Positions 36,071 to 46,484 of a DNA stretch of 56,688 nt are shown here, in pieces (the first letter of the stretch is position 1; every line of letters starts with the position of its first letter). The stretch is from positions 1 to 56,688 of the forward strand of contig CACVAU010000001.1 in assembly GCA_902727915.1 (NCBI GenBank), in the 5' to 3' direction. The position numbers and the translations under genes are program-made. This DNA is from an uncultured Sulfurovum sp. (lineage in GTDB: Bacteria > Campylobacterota > Campylobacteria > Campylobacterales > Sulfurovaceae). Under the pieces are notes generated by a model that saw nothing but the letters and a program-made list of their open reading frames with translations, did no database searches and had not been told where the DNA came from.

Positions 36071-36825
36071 TACTGATCTCCTTTATCTACAGCATTAGCA
36101 TTTGGCATATCTAAGAAAGATTCATTACCTAAGTCATCATTTGGATGACCAAAAATAGGTTCTAAAAATCTATCTAAAATAGAACGATTTGGGTTACCTG
36201 GATGATCCAATGTTGTAATATTATTAAATAGTCCATAACCTTCAATTCTCTCATGTGCCAAAGGATTAAGCGTATTATTTCCACCACCTACATAATAATG
36301 TAATGGATTTGTATGCTTTTCAGGTTTTCTTACCTGAACATTTCCTTGATGTTCCATAATATATCTTGAAATTTGTGAAGTTTCATCTTCTACATCTCCA
36401 AAAATATTTGCTTCTGTTGGACAAGCAACCACACATGATGGCATTAGTCCACCCTCTATTCTGTGAGCACAGTAGGTACATTTATCAGCCGTATTTGACT
36501 CTGGATCCATGTAAATTGCACCATATGGACAAGCCATCATACAACCAGCACAACCAATACATCTTTCTGAATCAATATTAACAATACCATTATCAAGATA
36601 ATGCAGTGCAGATACAGGACAAATTCTCTCACATGGCGCATTTTCACAATGATTACACCTTAAAGGTGTAAAGGAACGAGAGGTATCAGGAAAAGACCCT
36701 ATATCAATATATTTTACACGTAAACGCCACGAACTAAGTGGTACTTCATTTTCAACTTTACAGGCGATCTCACAACCTTTACAACCCATGCAAAGATTTA
36801 GATCAACTAAAAAACCTAACTTCAT
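36070..36825 (-). CDS. PsrB/DmsB-type four-cluster ferredoxin subunit
   Basis: 251 residues. Four [4Fe-4S] motifs are visible: CMGCKGCEIACKVEN, CNHCENAPCERICPV, CIGCAGCMMACPYGA, and a final group from CTYCAHR through SCVVACP. This is the standard electron wire between the Mo subunit and the membrane subunit. The C-terminal 80 residues (FGHPNDDLGNESFLD) are an extension. It is the first gene of the operon, with direct repeats just upstream. Confidence 0.94.
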   Translation of the reverse strand: MKLGFLVDLNLCMGCKGCEIACKVENEVPLSSWRLRVKYIDIGSFPDTSRSFTPLRCNHCENAPCERICPVSALHYLDNGIVNIDSERCIGCAGCMMACPYGAIYMDPESNTADKCTYCAHRIEGGLMPSCVVACPTEANIFGDVEDETSQISRYIMEHQGNVQVRKPEKHTNPLHYYVGGGNNTLNPLAHERIEGYGLFNNITTLDHPGNPNRSILDRFLEPIFGHPNDDLGNESFLDMPNANAVDKGDQ

Positions 36826-37121
36826 GTTTCCTCCTATTTGTTATTAACAATAATCATTACTACTAAAATGTAGTCCAATAATCATTGAAATTAGTGGTAG
36901 CATCATAACATTTTTAGAAATCTTTGTCATTAAAAAAAATACTTTTTTCCATATAATCTTTAAGAATAAGACGTTTTCACTCATTTCCAAGAGACTTTAC
37001 TTTTCCACATTTATTGTTAATTAAAAATATGAATTTCATTCATCAAAAAAAATGATAACCCCTTATTTACCTCAAATTAATCCTAATATATATATTATTC
37101 AGAAACAATTAAAGGAGATAC
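36826..37121. promoter_or_regulatory. Divergent promoter region with direct repeats and a palindrome
   Basis: TTGTTA-T-TAACAA (36838-36850) is a perfect 6-1-6 palindrome just upstream of the FeS gene's ribosome site. CAATAATCATT occurs twice, at 36848-36858 and 36876-36886, on a 28-bp period. The rest is AT-rich and holds the promoter for the plus-strand DUF309 gene. The binding protein is unknown. Confidence 0.4.
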
Positions 37122-37466
37122 TTGCTAACCGAAAACCATGATTTAGAGGACGCTTTAAAAAATTACTTAATCCTATTAGAAACAAAAGAGTATTTCGATG
37201 CACATGAAGTATTAGAAGAAGCATGGCATCCATTACGTAAACAAAACCATCCCTTAAAAAATCTAGCCAAAGGTTTAATTAATGGGGCTATCTGTTTTGA
37301 ACATCTCAAACGAAACCGTCAAGATGCATTACGAAAAGCCACAACAGTTTTAAAATCTTTTGAACGACATAAACACTTATGCATAGAAGGGATTGAAGAA
37401 TATGAACTCTTTAAAAAAGCTTGTAGAAAAATAGAAGATTTAAAAAAATTACATGCTTTACGATAA
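37122..37466 (+). CDS. DUF309 family protein
   Basis: 114 residues from a TTG preceded by AAAGGAG; the nearby ATG at 37138-37140 leads straight to a stop. EYFDAHEVLEEAWHPLRKQN and LAKGLINGAICFEHLKRNRQ are the DUF309 signatures, in a helical, cytoplasmic protein. Function is not established. The gene is divergent from the molybdoenzyme operon and convergent with fabH. Confidence 0.85.
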   Translation: MLTENHDLEDALKNYLILLETKEYFDAHEVLEEAWHPLRKQNHPLKNLAKGLINGAICFEHLKRNRQDALRKATTVLKSFERHKHLCIEGIEEYELFKKACRKIEDLKKLHALR

Positions 37467-37490
37467 GATAGTATTATCTAATAAGACCCT

Positions 37491-37507
37491 GTTCGATAAA
37501 ATCGAAC
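37491..37507. repeat. GTTCGAT hairpin, copy 2 (between DUF309 and fabH)
   Basis: GTTCGAT-AAA-ATCGAAC is a 7-bp perfect inverted repeat, the same as the element at 15091-15107 except for one loop base. It lies between two convergent genes and may work as a terminator or RNA end-protecting hairpin. Confidence 0.55.
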
Positions 37508-37515
37508 CCAGAGAT

Positions 37516-38532
37516 TTATTTAGATTCACCTGCAAAAGGAAGTAAGGCACTTGCCCATGTTAAACCACCTCCAAAAGTATCAAGTAACATTAGCTCACCC
37601 TTTTGAAGACGACCCGACTCCCAAATATCATTAATTGCCATGGGAATAGAAGCAGCTGAAGTATTACCATATTTACCAACAGTCAATACTACTTGCTCTT
37701 CCTTCATCTTTAAAGCATCTCCAACAGCTTTTATTATTCTATAATTTGCTTGATGAGGCACAAAATGGGGAATATCTTCAGAAGCAATTTCATTTTTAGC
37801 TAAAATATCTTTAACATCTTTCGTCAATGTTTTTACAGCCAATTTAAAAGTCTCATTCCCTTTCATTTGAACAAAATTAAGTCCTTCATCAATGACAGTC
37901 TGAGAAACAGGATGCACACACCCTGGTGCTGGAGTCACTAAAAAATCTGAATAAGAACCATCAGCCGAAGCATGCACATCAATAAATGCTTCAGATGCAT
38001 TATTAGTTGCTGAAATTACAGCTGCTCCTGCCCCATCCCCAAACAAAATACAAGTTGATCGATCAGTATAATCTACAATAGAAGAAAATTTTTCAGCACC
38101 AATAACCAATACATTTTTTTTCATACCAGATTCAATAAATGCTTTGGCTACTGAGAGGGAATAAACAAAGCCTGAACAAGCTGCTGAAATATCAAATGCT
38201 TGGACATTTTTAATACCAAGCTTATCTGAAATTAAACATGAAGTCGCTGGCATGTTAAAATAGTCTGGTGTTACAGTAGCACATACCACTAAATCTATAT
38301 CAGACACAGTTAGCCCTGCTCTCTCAATAGCAACTTTAGAAGCTTCAGTAGCCATATCACTTGTGTATTCATCTTTAGCTGCAATTCTACGTTCAGAAAT
38401 TCCTGTACGTTTTAAAATCCATTCATCACTTGTATCTACCATTGTTTCTAAATCAGCATTACTTAATACTTTAGAGGGAACATACGCCCCAATGGATCTA
38501 AATGAAGCATATACTGGTTTGGTTCTTGCCAT
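37516..38532 (-). CDS. fabH: 3-oxoacyl-ACP synthase III (FabH)
   Basis: 338 residues from the ATG at 38532, where AAGG lies 6 nt upstream; the frame also opens at an upstream TTG without a site. The catalytic Cys is in FDISAACSGFVYSL. His and Asn of the triad are in FVPHQANYRI and GKYGNTSAAS, and GGGLTWASAL ends the fold. It starts fatty acid synthesis by condensing acetyl-CoA with malonyl-ACP. It follows plsX in the yceD-rpmF-plsX-fabH order found in many bacteria. Confidence 0.97.
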   Translation of the reverse strand: MARTKPVYASFRSIGAYVPSKVLSNADLETMVDTSDEWILKRTGISERRIAAKDEYTSDMATEASKVAIERAGLTVSDIDLVVCATVTPDYFNMPATSCLISDKLGIKNVQAFDISAACSGFVYSLSVAKAFIESGMKKNVLVIGAEKFSSIVDYTDRSTCILFGDGAGAAVISATNNASEAFIDVHASADGSYSDFLVTPAPGCVHPVSQTVIDEGLNFVQMKGNETFKLAVKTLTKDVKDILAKNEIASEDIPHFVPHQANYRIIKAVGDALKMKEEQVVLTVGKYGNTSAASIPMAINDIWESGRLQKGELMLLDTFGGGLTWASALLPFAGESK

Positions 38533-38649
38533 GATTATCCTTAGCAAATAAATTAGAAAATCATTCTACCATAAAAGCCATTGTGAATTCTAGTACTTTA
38601 AAGAAAGTTAAGGCAAATGTGAGGATAATAATAACGAATTCCTACAGCT

Positions 38650-39654
38650 TTAAACCACTGTAGTAGAAGCTTTTTCTTTCAGTACCTTAGCAATGGTTAT
38701 GTTAATATCTGATTCACTGTATTCAATGGCTTGAAAAATAGCATTTTTAATCGCTTTTGCATTAGATGCTCCATGAGAAATAATAGAACAACCATTGATT
38801 CCAAGTAATGGTGCACCACCATATTCATCTTTATCAACTTGCTTTTTCATTTTTCTAAATACTTTCTTTTTCATCATTAATGCACCAATTTTAGCTGGTA
38901 ATGATTTACGAATATGTTGTTTCATTAAATCAAAAACAGCCGAAACAACACCTTCACTCGTTTTAAGCAAAATATTGCCAGTAAACCCATCACAAACAAC
39001 CACATCAACTTTTCCATTAAAAATATCTTTCCCTTCAATATTTCCAATAAATCCATTAAGTACTTTTAATAAAGGAAAGGTTGCTTTCGTTAACTCATTG
39101 CCTTTATTGTCTTCTGAACCATTTGCCAATAAGCCTACTCTTGGGTTTTCAATTCCTAAAACATGTTTAGCATAAACTTCACCCATAGCCCCAAATTCAA
39201 AAAGATTTTGAGGTTTACAATCCGTAACAGCACCTACATCTAAAACAAGTGTTTTAGAATTTGTAGTACTTGGCATTAAGGTAGCTAAGGCAGGTCTAGC
39301 TATTCCTTTAATACGTCCTATACGTAAAAGTGACACAGCCATAGTTGCACCTGAATGTCCAGCAGAAACCAGAGCATCTGCTTTTTTATCACGAACCAAT
39401 TCAGCTGCCATGTAAATTGATGAATCTTTTCGTTTATGTGCATCTGTTGCTGAATCACTCATCGCAATTACATCTGTACTTTCGACAATCTCAACTTTAT
39501 CAATATAATATTGGGGGAGGTAAGAGAGGATTTCTTCTTTATCACCTACAAGAATAGGGAGAAATTTTTGTTCATCAAGTGCATCGACCACACCTTCAAT
39601 GATAGGTTCAGGACCAAAGTCCCCACCCATTGCATCAATAGCAATTCTAATCAT
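38650..39654 (-). CDS. plsX: Phosphate acyltransferase PlsX
   Basis: 334 residues, full length. The start [20 protein letters not shown] is diagnostic, and [22 protein letters not shown] and [18 protein letters not shown] are further family motifs. It makes acyl-phosphate from acyl-ACP for phospholipid synthesis. It lies 13 bp after rpmF. Confidence 0.97.
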   Translation of the reverse strand: MIRIAIDAMGGDFGPEPIIEGVVDALDEQKFLPILVGDKEEILSYLPQYYIDKVEIVESTDVIAMSDSATDAHKRKDSSIYMAAELVRDKKADALVSAGHSGATMAVSLLRIGRIKGIARPALATLMPSTTNSKTLVLDVGAVTDCKPQNLFEFGAMGEVYAKHVLGIENPRVGLLANGSEDNKGNELTKATFPLLKVLNGFIGNIEGKDIFNGKVDVVVCDGFTGNILLKTSEGVVSAVFDLMKQHIRKSLPAKIGALMMKKKVFRKMKKQVDKDEYGGAPLLGINGCSIISHGASNAKAIKNAIFQAIEYSESDINITIAKVLKEKASTTVV

Positions 39655-39667
39655 TCAGAACTGCTTT

Positions 39668-39829
39668 TTAAGCTTTAGTTGTGTTATATTCACCAGTTGT
39701 CATATTCATGTGGTGAGGCATTCTCCATGTACCATCTGCATCTTTTACAGGTCTTGGTAATGTTAATTTATAATGCGTTCTTCTCTTTGCTGCTCTGGTC
39801 TTAGAGACACGTCTTTTAGGTACTGCCAT
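39668..39829 (-). CDS. rpmF: 50S ribosomal protein L32
   Basis: 53 residues: [20 protein letters not shown] at the start, then [19 protein letters not shown]. The N-terminus is the universal L32 pattern. The zinc-binding Cys of some L32 proteins are absent, so this is the Cys-minus form. It lies between the DUF177 gene and plsX, as expected. Confidence 0.96.
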   Translation of the reverse strand: MAVPKRRVSKTRAAKRRTHYKLTLPRPVKDADGTWRMPHHMNMTTGEYNTTKA

Positions 39830-39864
39830 AATTAATTCCTTTGTATAGTTTTAAATGTATGCTT

Positions 39865-40239
39865 TTAAAATTCTTGCTCAAACTCTGATTCATCTCCATC
39901 ACATTTATCACAGCAATGAAATGAATTCTCTATGGAGGCTATTTCACTTTGAACAATAAATTCAAGGTCAATAATTCCATCAACGAATTCGATTATATCT
40001 AAATCATCTTCAGTCTCAATAACTTCATCAGACAAGGTCAAATGAAGAGGTGCTTTCATATCATGGTGATACTCATCACCACATCTATCACAAGAAAGTT
40101 CAATTTCTCCTGTAAGGTTTCCCTTCAAAGCCAAACGATGATAACCACTTTTTGCCAAAGAACCTTCCAATCTAACAGCATTAACAGTTAAATCAAAAGG
40201 TTTTACACTTTGACCAATTTTATCAAAAACTATTTTCAT
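39865..40239 (-). CDS. yceD: DUF177 / YceD family protein
   Basis: 124 residues. GEIELSCDRCGDEYHHDMKA, the acidic middle IETEDDLDIIEFVDG and the C-terminal CCDKCDGDESEFE match the YceD family, which is linked to 23S rRNA handling and co-expressed with rpmF. Four Cys in two CxxC pairs suggest zinc binding. It starts 12 bp after ndk. Confidence 0.9.
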   Translation of the reverse strand: MKIVFDKIGQSVKPFDLTVNAVRLEGSLAKSGYHRLALKGNLTGEIELSCDRCGDEYHHDMKAPLHLTLSDEVIETEDDLDIIEFVDGIIDLEFIVQSEIASIENSFHCCDKCDGDESEFEQEF

Positions 40240-40251
40240 AGTTTGATAACT

Positions 40252-40665
40252 TTATACAAGCTCTCTTTGTGCAAAGAAGAAGTTAATTTCATTAACTGCA
40301 TTCTCAACTGAATCAGAACCATGAACAGCATTCGCATCAATACTTTCTGCAAAGTCAGCTCTAATCGTACCAGCTTCTGCTTCAGCAGGATTGGTAGCAC
40401 CCATTAGATCCCTGTTTGTTTGCATTGCATTTTCACCTTCAAGTACTGTTACCACAACTGGACCAGAAATCATAAATGCTACAAGATCTTTAAAGAAAGG
40501 TCGCTCACTATGAATTCCATAAAATTCTTCAGCATCTTCTTGAGATAATTGAATTTTTTTAGTTGCTGCAATTCTAAGATTCGCTGCTTCAAATCTAGCA
40601 AGAATTTGTCCTACTACGTTTTTAGCTACTGCATCTGGTTTAATAATTGATAATGTTTGTTCCAC
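40252..40665 (-). CDS. ndk: Nucleoside diphosphate kinase
   Basis: 137 residues, the normal length. [20 protein letters not shown] opens the fold, and the active-site His is in [29 protein letters not shown] is also conserved. It equalises NTP pools using ATP. It lies between a ferredoxin gene and yceD. Confidence 0.98.
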   Translation of the reverse strand: MEQTLSIIKPDAVAKNVVGQILARFEAANLRIAATKKIQLSQEDAEEFYGIHSERPFFKDLVAFMISGPVVVTVLEGENAMQTNRDLMGATNPAEAEAGTIRADFAESIDANAVHGSDSVENAVNEINFFFAQRELV

Positions 40666-40837
40666 GATTTTGCTCCATTAAGCTTAGCGATTACTTAGAA
40701 TCACTACTAAAGTATTTTGAGCTGGAATTATATCTGAAATAATTTAAAAAAAAGATTTATTTAAGGAGAGATTTTAAAGGAGTAGTTCATATTTATTGCA
40801 TTATGACTCAAAAGCCACAACACAATAAGATTAAGAC

Positions 40838-41113
40838 TTAGTCTTCAACTGCGTCTGTACCTGGTTCACCTCTATCTGGGTGAAGTGTTAAACCTTCTTT
40901 TGGTTCATCCCATACAATACACTCATCTGTTGGACAAGCCTCAGCACATGCTGGTTGGTCAAAGTGACCTACACACTCAACACATTTATCTTCGTATACG
41001 TAATAAATATCTTCATCTAGTGGATTATCATCCTCATCTACAATTGCTTCTGTTGGACATTCGTCAATACATGCTGCACAGTTGATACAAGTATCTAAAA
41101 TTTTTACTGCCAT
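40838..41113 (-). CDS. fdxA: 2[4Fe-4S] ferredoxin
   Basis: 91 residues. CINCAACIDECPTEA is the first cluster motif. The second is stretched, CVECVGHFDQPACAEACPTD, the Alvin-type insertion between the second and third Cys. A short acidic tail follows. It is a low-potential electron carrier. A Fur-like sequence (TGATAATCATT, 41244-41254) lies upstream, so iron control is possible. Confidence 0.94.
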   Translation of the reverse strand: MAVKILDTCINCAACIDECPTEAIVDEDDNPLDEDIYYVYEDKCVECVGHFDQPACAEACPTDECIVWDEPKEGLTLHPDRGEPGTDAVED

Positions 41114-41275
41114 TTTAATTCCTTAATTTTAAGTTACCAAACTATAACCAAAGTAGATTAAAAAATTCTTTAATCAGCAACGTTTGGTTCTTTTTCTTGC
41201 TACAAATTGTAGCAAATAATCATATTAATCAAGATATATAAATTGATAATCATTTGCACAATCAACTAAAAAATA

Positions 41276-42433
41276 TTATCCTTTCATATAACGGATAATA
41301 TCATCTATTCGGTTTGTTTGTTCCCAAGTAAAGTCAAGATCTTCACGTCCAAAATGTCCATAAGCAGCTGTTTTTTTATAAATTGGTCTCAATAAATCTA
41401 ACTCTTTTATAATCCCAGCTGGAGATAAATCAAAAAGTTCTCTCACACATGCTTCTATTTTAGACTCATCAATACTAGAGGTTCCATGGGTATCAACCAT
41501 AATAGAAACAGGTTGAACCACACCAATAGCATACGCCACTTGAACAGTCAATTTTTCTGCTATACCAGCAGCTACTAAATTCTTAGCAACATACCGTGCT
41601 GCATAGGCTGCTGAACGATCAACCTTTGTAGGATCTTTCCCAGAAAAGGCACCTCCACCATGAGGACAAGAGCCTCCATAAGTATCCACTATAATTTTAC
41701 GACCAGTTAATCCAGCATCTCCTTGAGGTCCACCAATTACAAAGCGTCCTGTTGGATTGATATGATAAATAATGTCATCAGAGAACAACGATTCAGGAAT
41801 GACAGCTTTAATCACTTCAAGCATCACTGCTTCTTTTAAAATCTCTTGCGAAACTTCTTCATCATGCTGTGTTGAAACAACAATTGTATCAATCGAAACG
41901 GGTTTATCATCAATATATTTAACACTAACTTGTGCTTTACCATCTGGTCTCAAAAATGGGACTGTTCCGTTTTTACGCACTTCTGCTAGTTTCGCTGTAA
42001 TCTTATGTGCTAAAGAAATTGGTAGAGGCATTAACTCTGCTGTTTCTTTACAAGCATAGCCAAACATAAGACCTTGATCACCAGCACCAATTTCACCTGA
42101 AGCTTGATCTACGCCTTGATTAATATCTGCACTCTGTTCTCCAATACCATTTAACACACCAGCTGAACGATAATCAAATCCGTAAGCAGCATTGGTGTAA
42201 CCAATTTCACGTACAACCTCACGTGCTATTTCTTGCATGGGTGCATACACTTGGGTTTTTAATTCACCAGCTATCACACAAAACCCATTTGAAAGTAATG
42301 TCTCACAAGCAACTCGAGCTTGAGGGTCTCGTTCTATAATATAATCTAAAATTGCATCAGAAACTTGATCTGCCATTTTATCAGGGTGACCTTCTGTCAC
42401 TGATTCAGAAGTAAAGATATACTCTTTTGCCAT
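41276..42433 (-). CDS. metK: S-adenosylmethionine synthetase
   Basis: 385 residues. [32 protein letters not shown] and [20 protein letters not shown] are the ATP, Mg and phosphate motifs. It makes SAM from methionine and ATP. No riboswitch was seen: the gap to dxs upstream is only 56 bp. Confidence 0.98.
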   Translation of the reverse strand: MAKEYIFTSESVTEGHPDKMADQVSDAILDYIIERDPQARVACETLLSNGFCVIAGELKTQVYAPMQEIAREVVREIGYTNAAYGFDYRSAGVLNGIGEQSADINQGVDQASGEIGAGDQGLMFGYACKETAELMPLPISLAHKITAKLAEVRKNGTVPFLRPDGKAQVSVKYIDDKPVSIDTIVVSTQHDEEVSQEILKEAVMLEVIKAVIPESLFSDDIIYHINPTGRFVIGGPQGDAGLTGRKIIVDTYGGSCPHGGGAFSGKDPTKVDRSAAYAARYVAKNLVAAGIAEKLTVQVAYAIGVVQPVSIMVDTHGTSSIDESKIEACVRELFDLSPAGIIKELDLLRPIYKKTAAYGHFGREDLDFTWEQTNRIDDIIRYMKG

Positions 42434-42489
42434 TATTAATGTCCTTGTCTTAATCTATAGTTAAATATTATCACAATAAATAATATTTT

Positions 42490-44316
42490 TTAATTAATTT
42501 TAGCAGATATTTGCTCAGGAAGTACTCCTAGAGATGCTTCTACCAGTTTTGTATTACCATGGGTGATAAAATAATCGTCATATTCAAAGCTAACCAAATC
42601 GATATCATTAACTTTCTCTTCAGATAAAAGTTCTAAAATCGCTGATCCAACACCTCCCATTTTTGCAGAATCAGAAAAAACGTACCATTTTTTATGTGTT
42701 TTAGTCAACGCCAAAAGTGCTTTTTTATCTAAGGGCTTGACAAATCGTAAATCTAAAATACTTGGATTGGCTTCAATAAGGTCTGCGACCTGCTCTGCTC
42801 TACCAACACCGTTACCGTAACCAATAAAAAGAATATCCTCACCTTCTTTAATTTGATAAGATTTTCCAAGTTCAAAAGGAGTAGAAAATTGATGTGTTGA
42901 AATAAAAGCCCCCCTTGGATACCTAAAAGCACAAGGAGTAGGAAAATCTTTGGCAAATAACATGGCTTCTTTCATACTTGCATTTGAAGAAGGAGCAAAA
43001 ATTGTCATATTTGGTATGGCACGTAAATAAGAGATGTCAAAAACACCTTGATGTGTTTCTCCATCTTCACCCACAATTCCAGCTCTATCAATGGCAAAAG
43101 CCACACCCAAATTCATTAAACAAATATCATGAATCAATTGATCATATCCACGTTGTAAAAAGGTTGAGTATAAGGCACAAAAAGGTTTAAAACCCTCTTT
43201 CGCTAAAGGACCCATAGAAGTTACAGCATGTTGTTCAGCAATTGCAACGTCCCAGAAACGTTTAGGATATTTTGCAATGGCAGCTGACATACCTGTACCA
43301 CTAGGCATGGCAGCTGTTACCCCAACAACTTTTTCATCATTATCAGCTAACTCAACTAAAGTTTCAGCAAAAATAGCTGTTGATGCTTTGGTAGCTGTTT
43401 TCTTTTTTGCCACCCCTGTTGCCACATCAAAAACACCCACTCCATGCCAATGTTCTTTATCAGAACCTGCACCTTCAGCAACCTCATAACCCTTACCTTT
43501 TGTGGTTTGAGTATGAATAATTACAGGTCGATTCATCTTTTTAGCAATTTTTAAAGTCTCTATTAAAGATTCAATATTATGTCCATCAATTGGTCCAATA
43601 TACTCTAGTCCCAATTCTTCAAATAAAATCCCAGGTGTAATAAGGTGAAATGACTCCTCAAAACGTTTTGCTAAATATGTTGCCCCATCAGGTAAAACTT
43701 CTAACATTTCTTTGGTTTTAGCCTTAAATTTTTGATAAAAAGGTGAAGCCATTTTTTGCGATAAAATACGACTTAATGCCCCAATAGGAGAAGCAATACT
43801 CATCTCATTATCATTTAAAATAATAATGGCTGGATATTTTCTATCTCCCAACTCATTCATTGCTTCATATACCATTCCAGCAGACATTGAACCATCACCA
43901 ATAACAGCTAAAGGAATACGTGTTTCTTCTTCGCCTTTTAAGGCAATGGCTTTAGCAGCACCTGTGGCTAATGAAATTGAAGTAGACGAGTGTCCAGCCA
44001 TATAATAATCACACTCAGACTCTTTGGGTTTTGTATATCCAGAAAGTCCTCCAAACTGACGTAGGGTGTCAAAACTATCCCATCGATTGGTAACCAATTT
44101 ATGTGCATAAGCTTGATGAGAAACATCAAAAATAAAAGGGTTCTCTTTAGCATCAAACACAGCATGCATTGCGACAATAAGATCAGTTGCACCTAAGGTT
44201 GAACTTAAATGCCCTCCATTTTTACTAACCGTAGAAAGAATTTTTTCGCGTACCTCTTGGGCAACAACTTCTAGCTCTTCTATGGTTTTTGTTTTTAAAT
44301 CCCCAAACTTACTCAT
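42490..44316 (-). CDS. dxs: 1-deoxy-D-xylulose-5-phosphate synthase
   Basis: 608 residues. The thiamine diphosphate motif starts at [20 protein letters not shown] and ends at [39 protein letters not shown] and [20 protein letters not shown] are also typical. It condenses pyruvate and glyceraldehyde-3-phosphate, the first step of the MEP isoprenoid pathway. Its start overlaps hisC's end by 4 bp. Confidence 0.98.
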   Translation of the reverse strand: MSKFGDLKTKTIEELEVVAQEVREKILSTVSKNGGHLSSTLGATDLIVAMHAVFDAKENPFIFDVSHQAYAHKLVTNRWDSFDTLRQFGGLSGYTKPKESECDYYMAGHSSTSISLATGAAKAIALKGEEETRIPLAVIGDGSMSAGMVYEAMNELGDRKYPAIIILNDNEMSIASPIGALSRILSQKMASPFYQKFKAKTKEMLEVLPDGATYLAKRFEESFHLITPGILFEELGLEYIGPIDGHNIESLIETLKIAKKMNRPVIIHTQTTKGKGYEVAEGAGSDKEHWHGVGVFDVATGVAKKKTATKASTAIFAETLVELADNDEKVVGVTAAMPSGTGMSAAIAKYPKRFWDVAIAEQHAVTSMGPLAKEGFKPFCALYSTFLQRGYDQLIHDICLMNLGVAFAIDRAGIVGEDGETHQGVFDISYLRAIPNMTIFAPSSNASMKEAMLFAKDFPTPCAFRYPRGAFISTHQFSTPFELGKSYQIKEGEDILFIGYGNGVGRAEQVADLIEANPSILDLRFVKPLDKKALLALTKTHKKWYVFSDSAKMGGVGSAILELLSEEKVNDIDLVSFEYDDYFITHGNTKLVEASLGVLPEQISAKIN

Positions 44317-45407
44317 CCTAATACCTTTCTCATAACTTCAAAAAGTCTATCATTTTGTTTTTTAGTTCCAACAGTAATACGCACAGCGTTCATTCCATAA
44401 GAAGTCAAATTTCTAATAATAACACCCTCTTTTAACAAAGCATCAGCAATGTTTGTAGAATTCATATCATCACTAAATAAATAAGTAATAAAATTTGTAT
44501 AACTTTCAATATATGAAAAACCCTGTGCTTTCGCAAATAATTCATAACGATTAATCTCTTCCGTATGTAAACAAATGGATGCCTCAACAAATGCTTCATC
44601 TTTACATGCTTCAATGGCTGCTGCTAAAGAAAGGGTTGTAATATTAAACGGAGGACGTACCTTATATAACTCTGAAATAAGTACTTTATTTGCTATTCCA
44701 TAACCGACACGCATCCCCCCTAAGCCATATGCTTTAGAAAAAGTTCCTAAATAAATAACATTAGAATAAGCCAATAAATCATTTGGTTTTATATGATAAG
44801 CTTCATCTTTAGCTGCTGCATATTCCATATAAGCCCCATCAACTACCACCAATGTTTCTTCGTCAATTGCATCAATAATCTTTAAAACATCTTCTTTTGT
44901 TGTCGCATCTCCTGTTGGATTGTTAGGCGTACAAAGATACACAATTTTTGGTTTATGCTCATTATACGCTTCAATAAACTCAGAGACTTTATGTTGATAC
45001 GATGCCGTTCTCACTATTTTTGCACCCATTTGCTTGGCATAAATTTCATACATTGCAAAAGTCACTTGCGACATTAATACCTTGTCATCTGGCATTAATA
45101 AAGCACGTGAAATAAAATCTAGCACTTGATCTGACCCAGCACCAATAATAATATTGTCACTTTCTACTGAAAATTTACTAGACAAGGCATCTTTTAATTC
45201 AAACATTGAATCATCTGGATATAAAAATGCCTTACTTGCATTAGTAGCAATGACCTCTGCCACACGTTCACTACAGCCTTTAGGGTTTTCATTCGATGCC
45301 AACTTAACAACATTTTCAGGTTTTATCCCAAACTCTCTGACCACTAACTCTATTGGTTTACCAGCTTCATAAATTTTTATATCTTTTAATGCATTATTAA
45401 ATTTCAT
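44313..45407 (-). CDS. hisC: Histidinol-phosphate aminotransferase
   Basis: 364 residues. [15 protein letters not shown] is the N-terminal family motif. The PLP pocket is shown by [31 protein letters not shown] and the Lys in [18 protein letters not shown]. It acts in histidine synthesis and may also serve aromatic amino acids, which would fit its place right after pheA. Confidence 0.96.
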   Translation of the reverse strand: MKFNNALKDIKIYEAGKPIELVVREFGIKPENVVKLASNENPKGCSERVAEVIATNASKAFLYPDDSMFELKDALSSKFSVESDNIIIGAGSDQVLDFISRALLMPDDKVLMSQVTFAMYEIYAKQMGAKIVRTASYQHKVSEFIEAYNEHKPKIVYLCTPNNPTGDATTKEDVLKIIDAIDEETLVVVDGAYMEYAAAKDEAYHIKPNDLLAYSNVIYLGTFSKAYGLGGMRVGYGIANKVLISELYKVRPPFNITTLSLAAAIEACKDEAFVEASICLHTEEINRYELFAKAQGFSYIESYTNFITYLFSDDMNSTNIADALLKEGVIIRNLTSYGMNAVRITVGTKKQNDRLFEVMRKVLG

Positions 45408-45415
45408 TTTTTATC

Positions 45416-46474
45416 CTAAATATCATCATTTTCTTTTACATACGAGCCTAAAATTTTAATCACATCACGGTTACGTTCCATAATCTTAACAATATGAGGA
45501 TCATCTTGATGCCCATTAAATTCAATAAAGAAAATAGACTCACCTTCAACAATATGCGATTTTATTTTTGTTAAATTTATTTCACAACGCTCAAAATCAT
45601 TTAAAAACTCTACCAAAGCACCTGGTGTATTTGAAAGCCGTACTAACATGGAAGTTTTATCCTCTTTTGAAGGTAAATTGTCAAAATTACTAATAATAAA
45701 AAAACGTGTTTTATTATCAGCACAATCTTCAATATTTTCAAATAAGGTAGGGAGGTTATACATTTTAGCTGCAACGTCTGCACAAATTGCAGCAGCCCCC
45801 TCCTCATCCATAGCAATCTTAGCAGCTTTTGCTGTCGAGTCTAAAAAAACATATTCCACTTCATCCAATCCACAAGAGTTCAAAAATATCGAACACTGAT
45901 CAAAAGCAATATCTCTTGAATAAATTTTTTTAATCTCTGAAATAGAATTACATCGTGTGGCTAAAGTATGATGAATACCAACAAAGACTTCTGCAATAAT
46001 TTTTAAATCATATGATTTAAGACAATTAATCGTTTCAGACACAATACCATTGGAAGAATTTTCAATAGGAATAACACCAAATTTTGCTGTTCCCTTATTG
46101 ACCTCTCTAAACACAGAGGAAATTGAATCCATCGCTAAGTAAGCACTCATTGCACCAAATTTCATTTCAGCAGCTTGATGCGTAAAAGTAGCTTCTGGTC
46201 CAAGATAAGCAATGGCTTCTGGACGTTCAAGATTTCTTGCAACAGCAAACATCTCTAAAAACAGTGCATCTATGGCACCATCTGTTAACTTACCTTTATT
46301 TTGAGACTTTAAACGGTTCAAAATAGATTGTTCACGTTCTGGTCTATAAATAGGCGCACCAGTAGTATTTTTAAGTTCACCCACTTGATGAACATATTCC
46401 ATACGTTTATTATATAGTTCTAGTAACTGATTATCTATACTATCAATTTCAACACGGAGTTCATCTAGGGTCAT
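45416..46474 (-). CDS. pheA: Bifunctional chorismate mutase / prephenate dehydratase
   Basis: 352 residues from an ATG preceded by AAAGGA just after lysA's stop. The longer frame starts inside lysA, and the ATG one codon upstream is also possible. The mutase domain (about 1-85) has LDELRVEIDSIDNQLLELYN. The dehydratase domain has YLGPEATFTHQAA, PIENSSNGIVSETI and a Thr-bearing CADNKTRFFII motif. The ACT domain has NTPGALVEFLNDF. It makes phenylpyruvate and is probably feedback-regulated by Phe. Confidence 0.96.
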   Translation of the reverse strand: MTLDELRVEIDSIDNQLLELYNKRMEYVHQVGELKNTTGAPIYRPEREQSILNRLKSQNKGKLTDGAIDALFLEMFAVARNLERPEAIAYLGPEATFTHQAAEMKFGAMSAYLAMDSISSVFREVNKGTAKFGVIPIENSSNGIVSETINCLKSYDLKIIAEVFVGIHHTLATRCNSISEIKKIYSRDIAFDQCSIFLNSCGLDEVEYVFLDSTAKAAKIAMDEEGAAAICADVAAKMYNLPTLFENIEDCADNKTRFFIISNFDNLPSKEDKTSMLVRLSNTPGALVEFLNDFERCEINLTKIKSHIVEGESIFFIEFNGHQDDPHIVKIMERNRDVIKILGSYVKENDDI

Positions 46475-46484
46475 CATATATCCT

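Noticed and set aside
38642..38663. CTACAG/CTGTAG hairpin at the end of plsX as a terminator
   Set aside because: Six-bp stem that overlaps the coding end, no U-tract, and fabH follows in the same direction.
41244..41254. TGATAATCATT upstream of the ferredoxin gene as a Fur box
   Set aside because: Only about half of the usual 19-bp palindrome fits, in an AT-rich spacer. Mentioned in the ferredoxin entry but not listed as a site.
42434..42489. SAM riboswitch upstream of metK
   Set aside because: The 56-bp gap is too short for any known SAM riboswitch and shows no structure.
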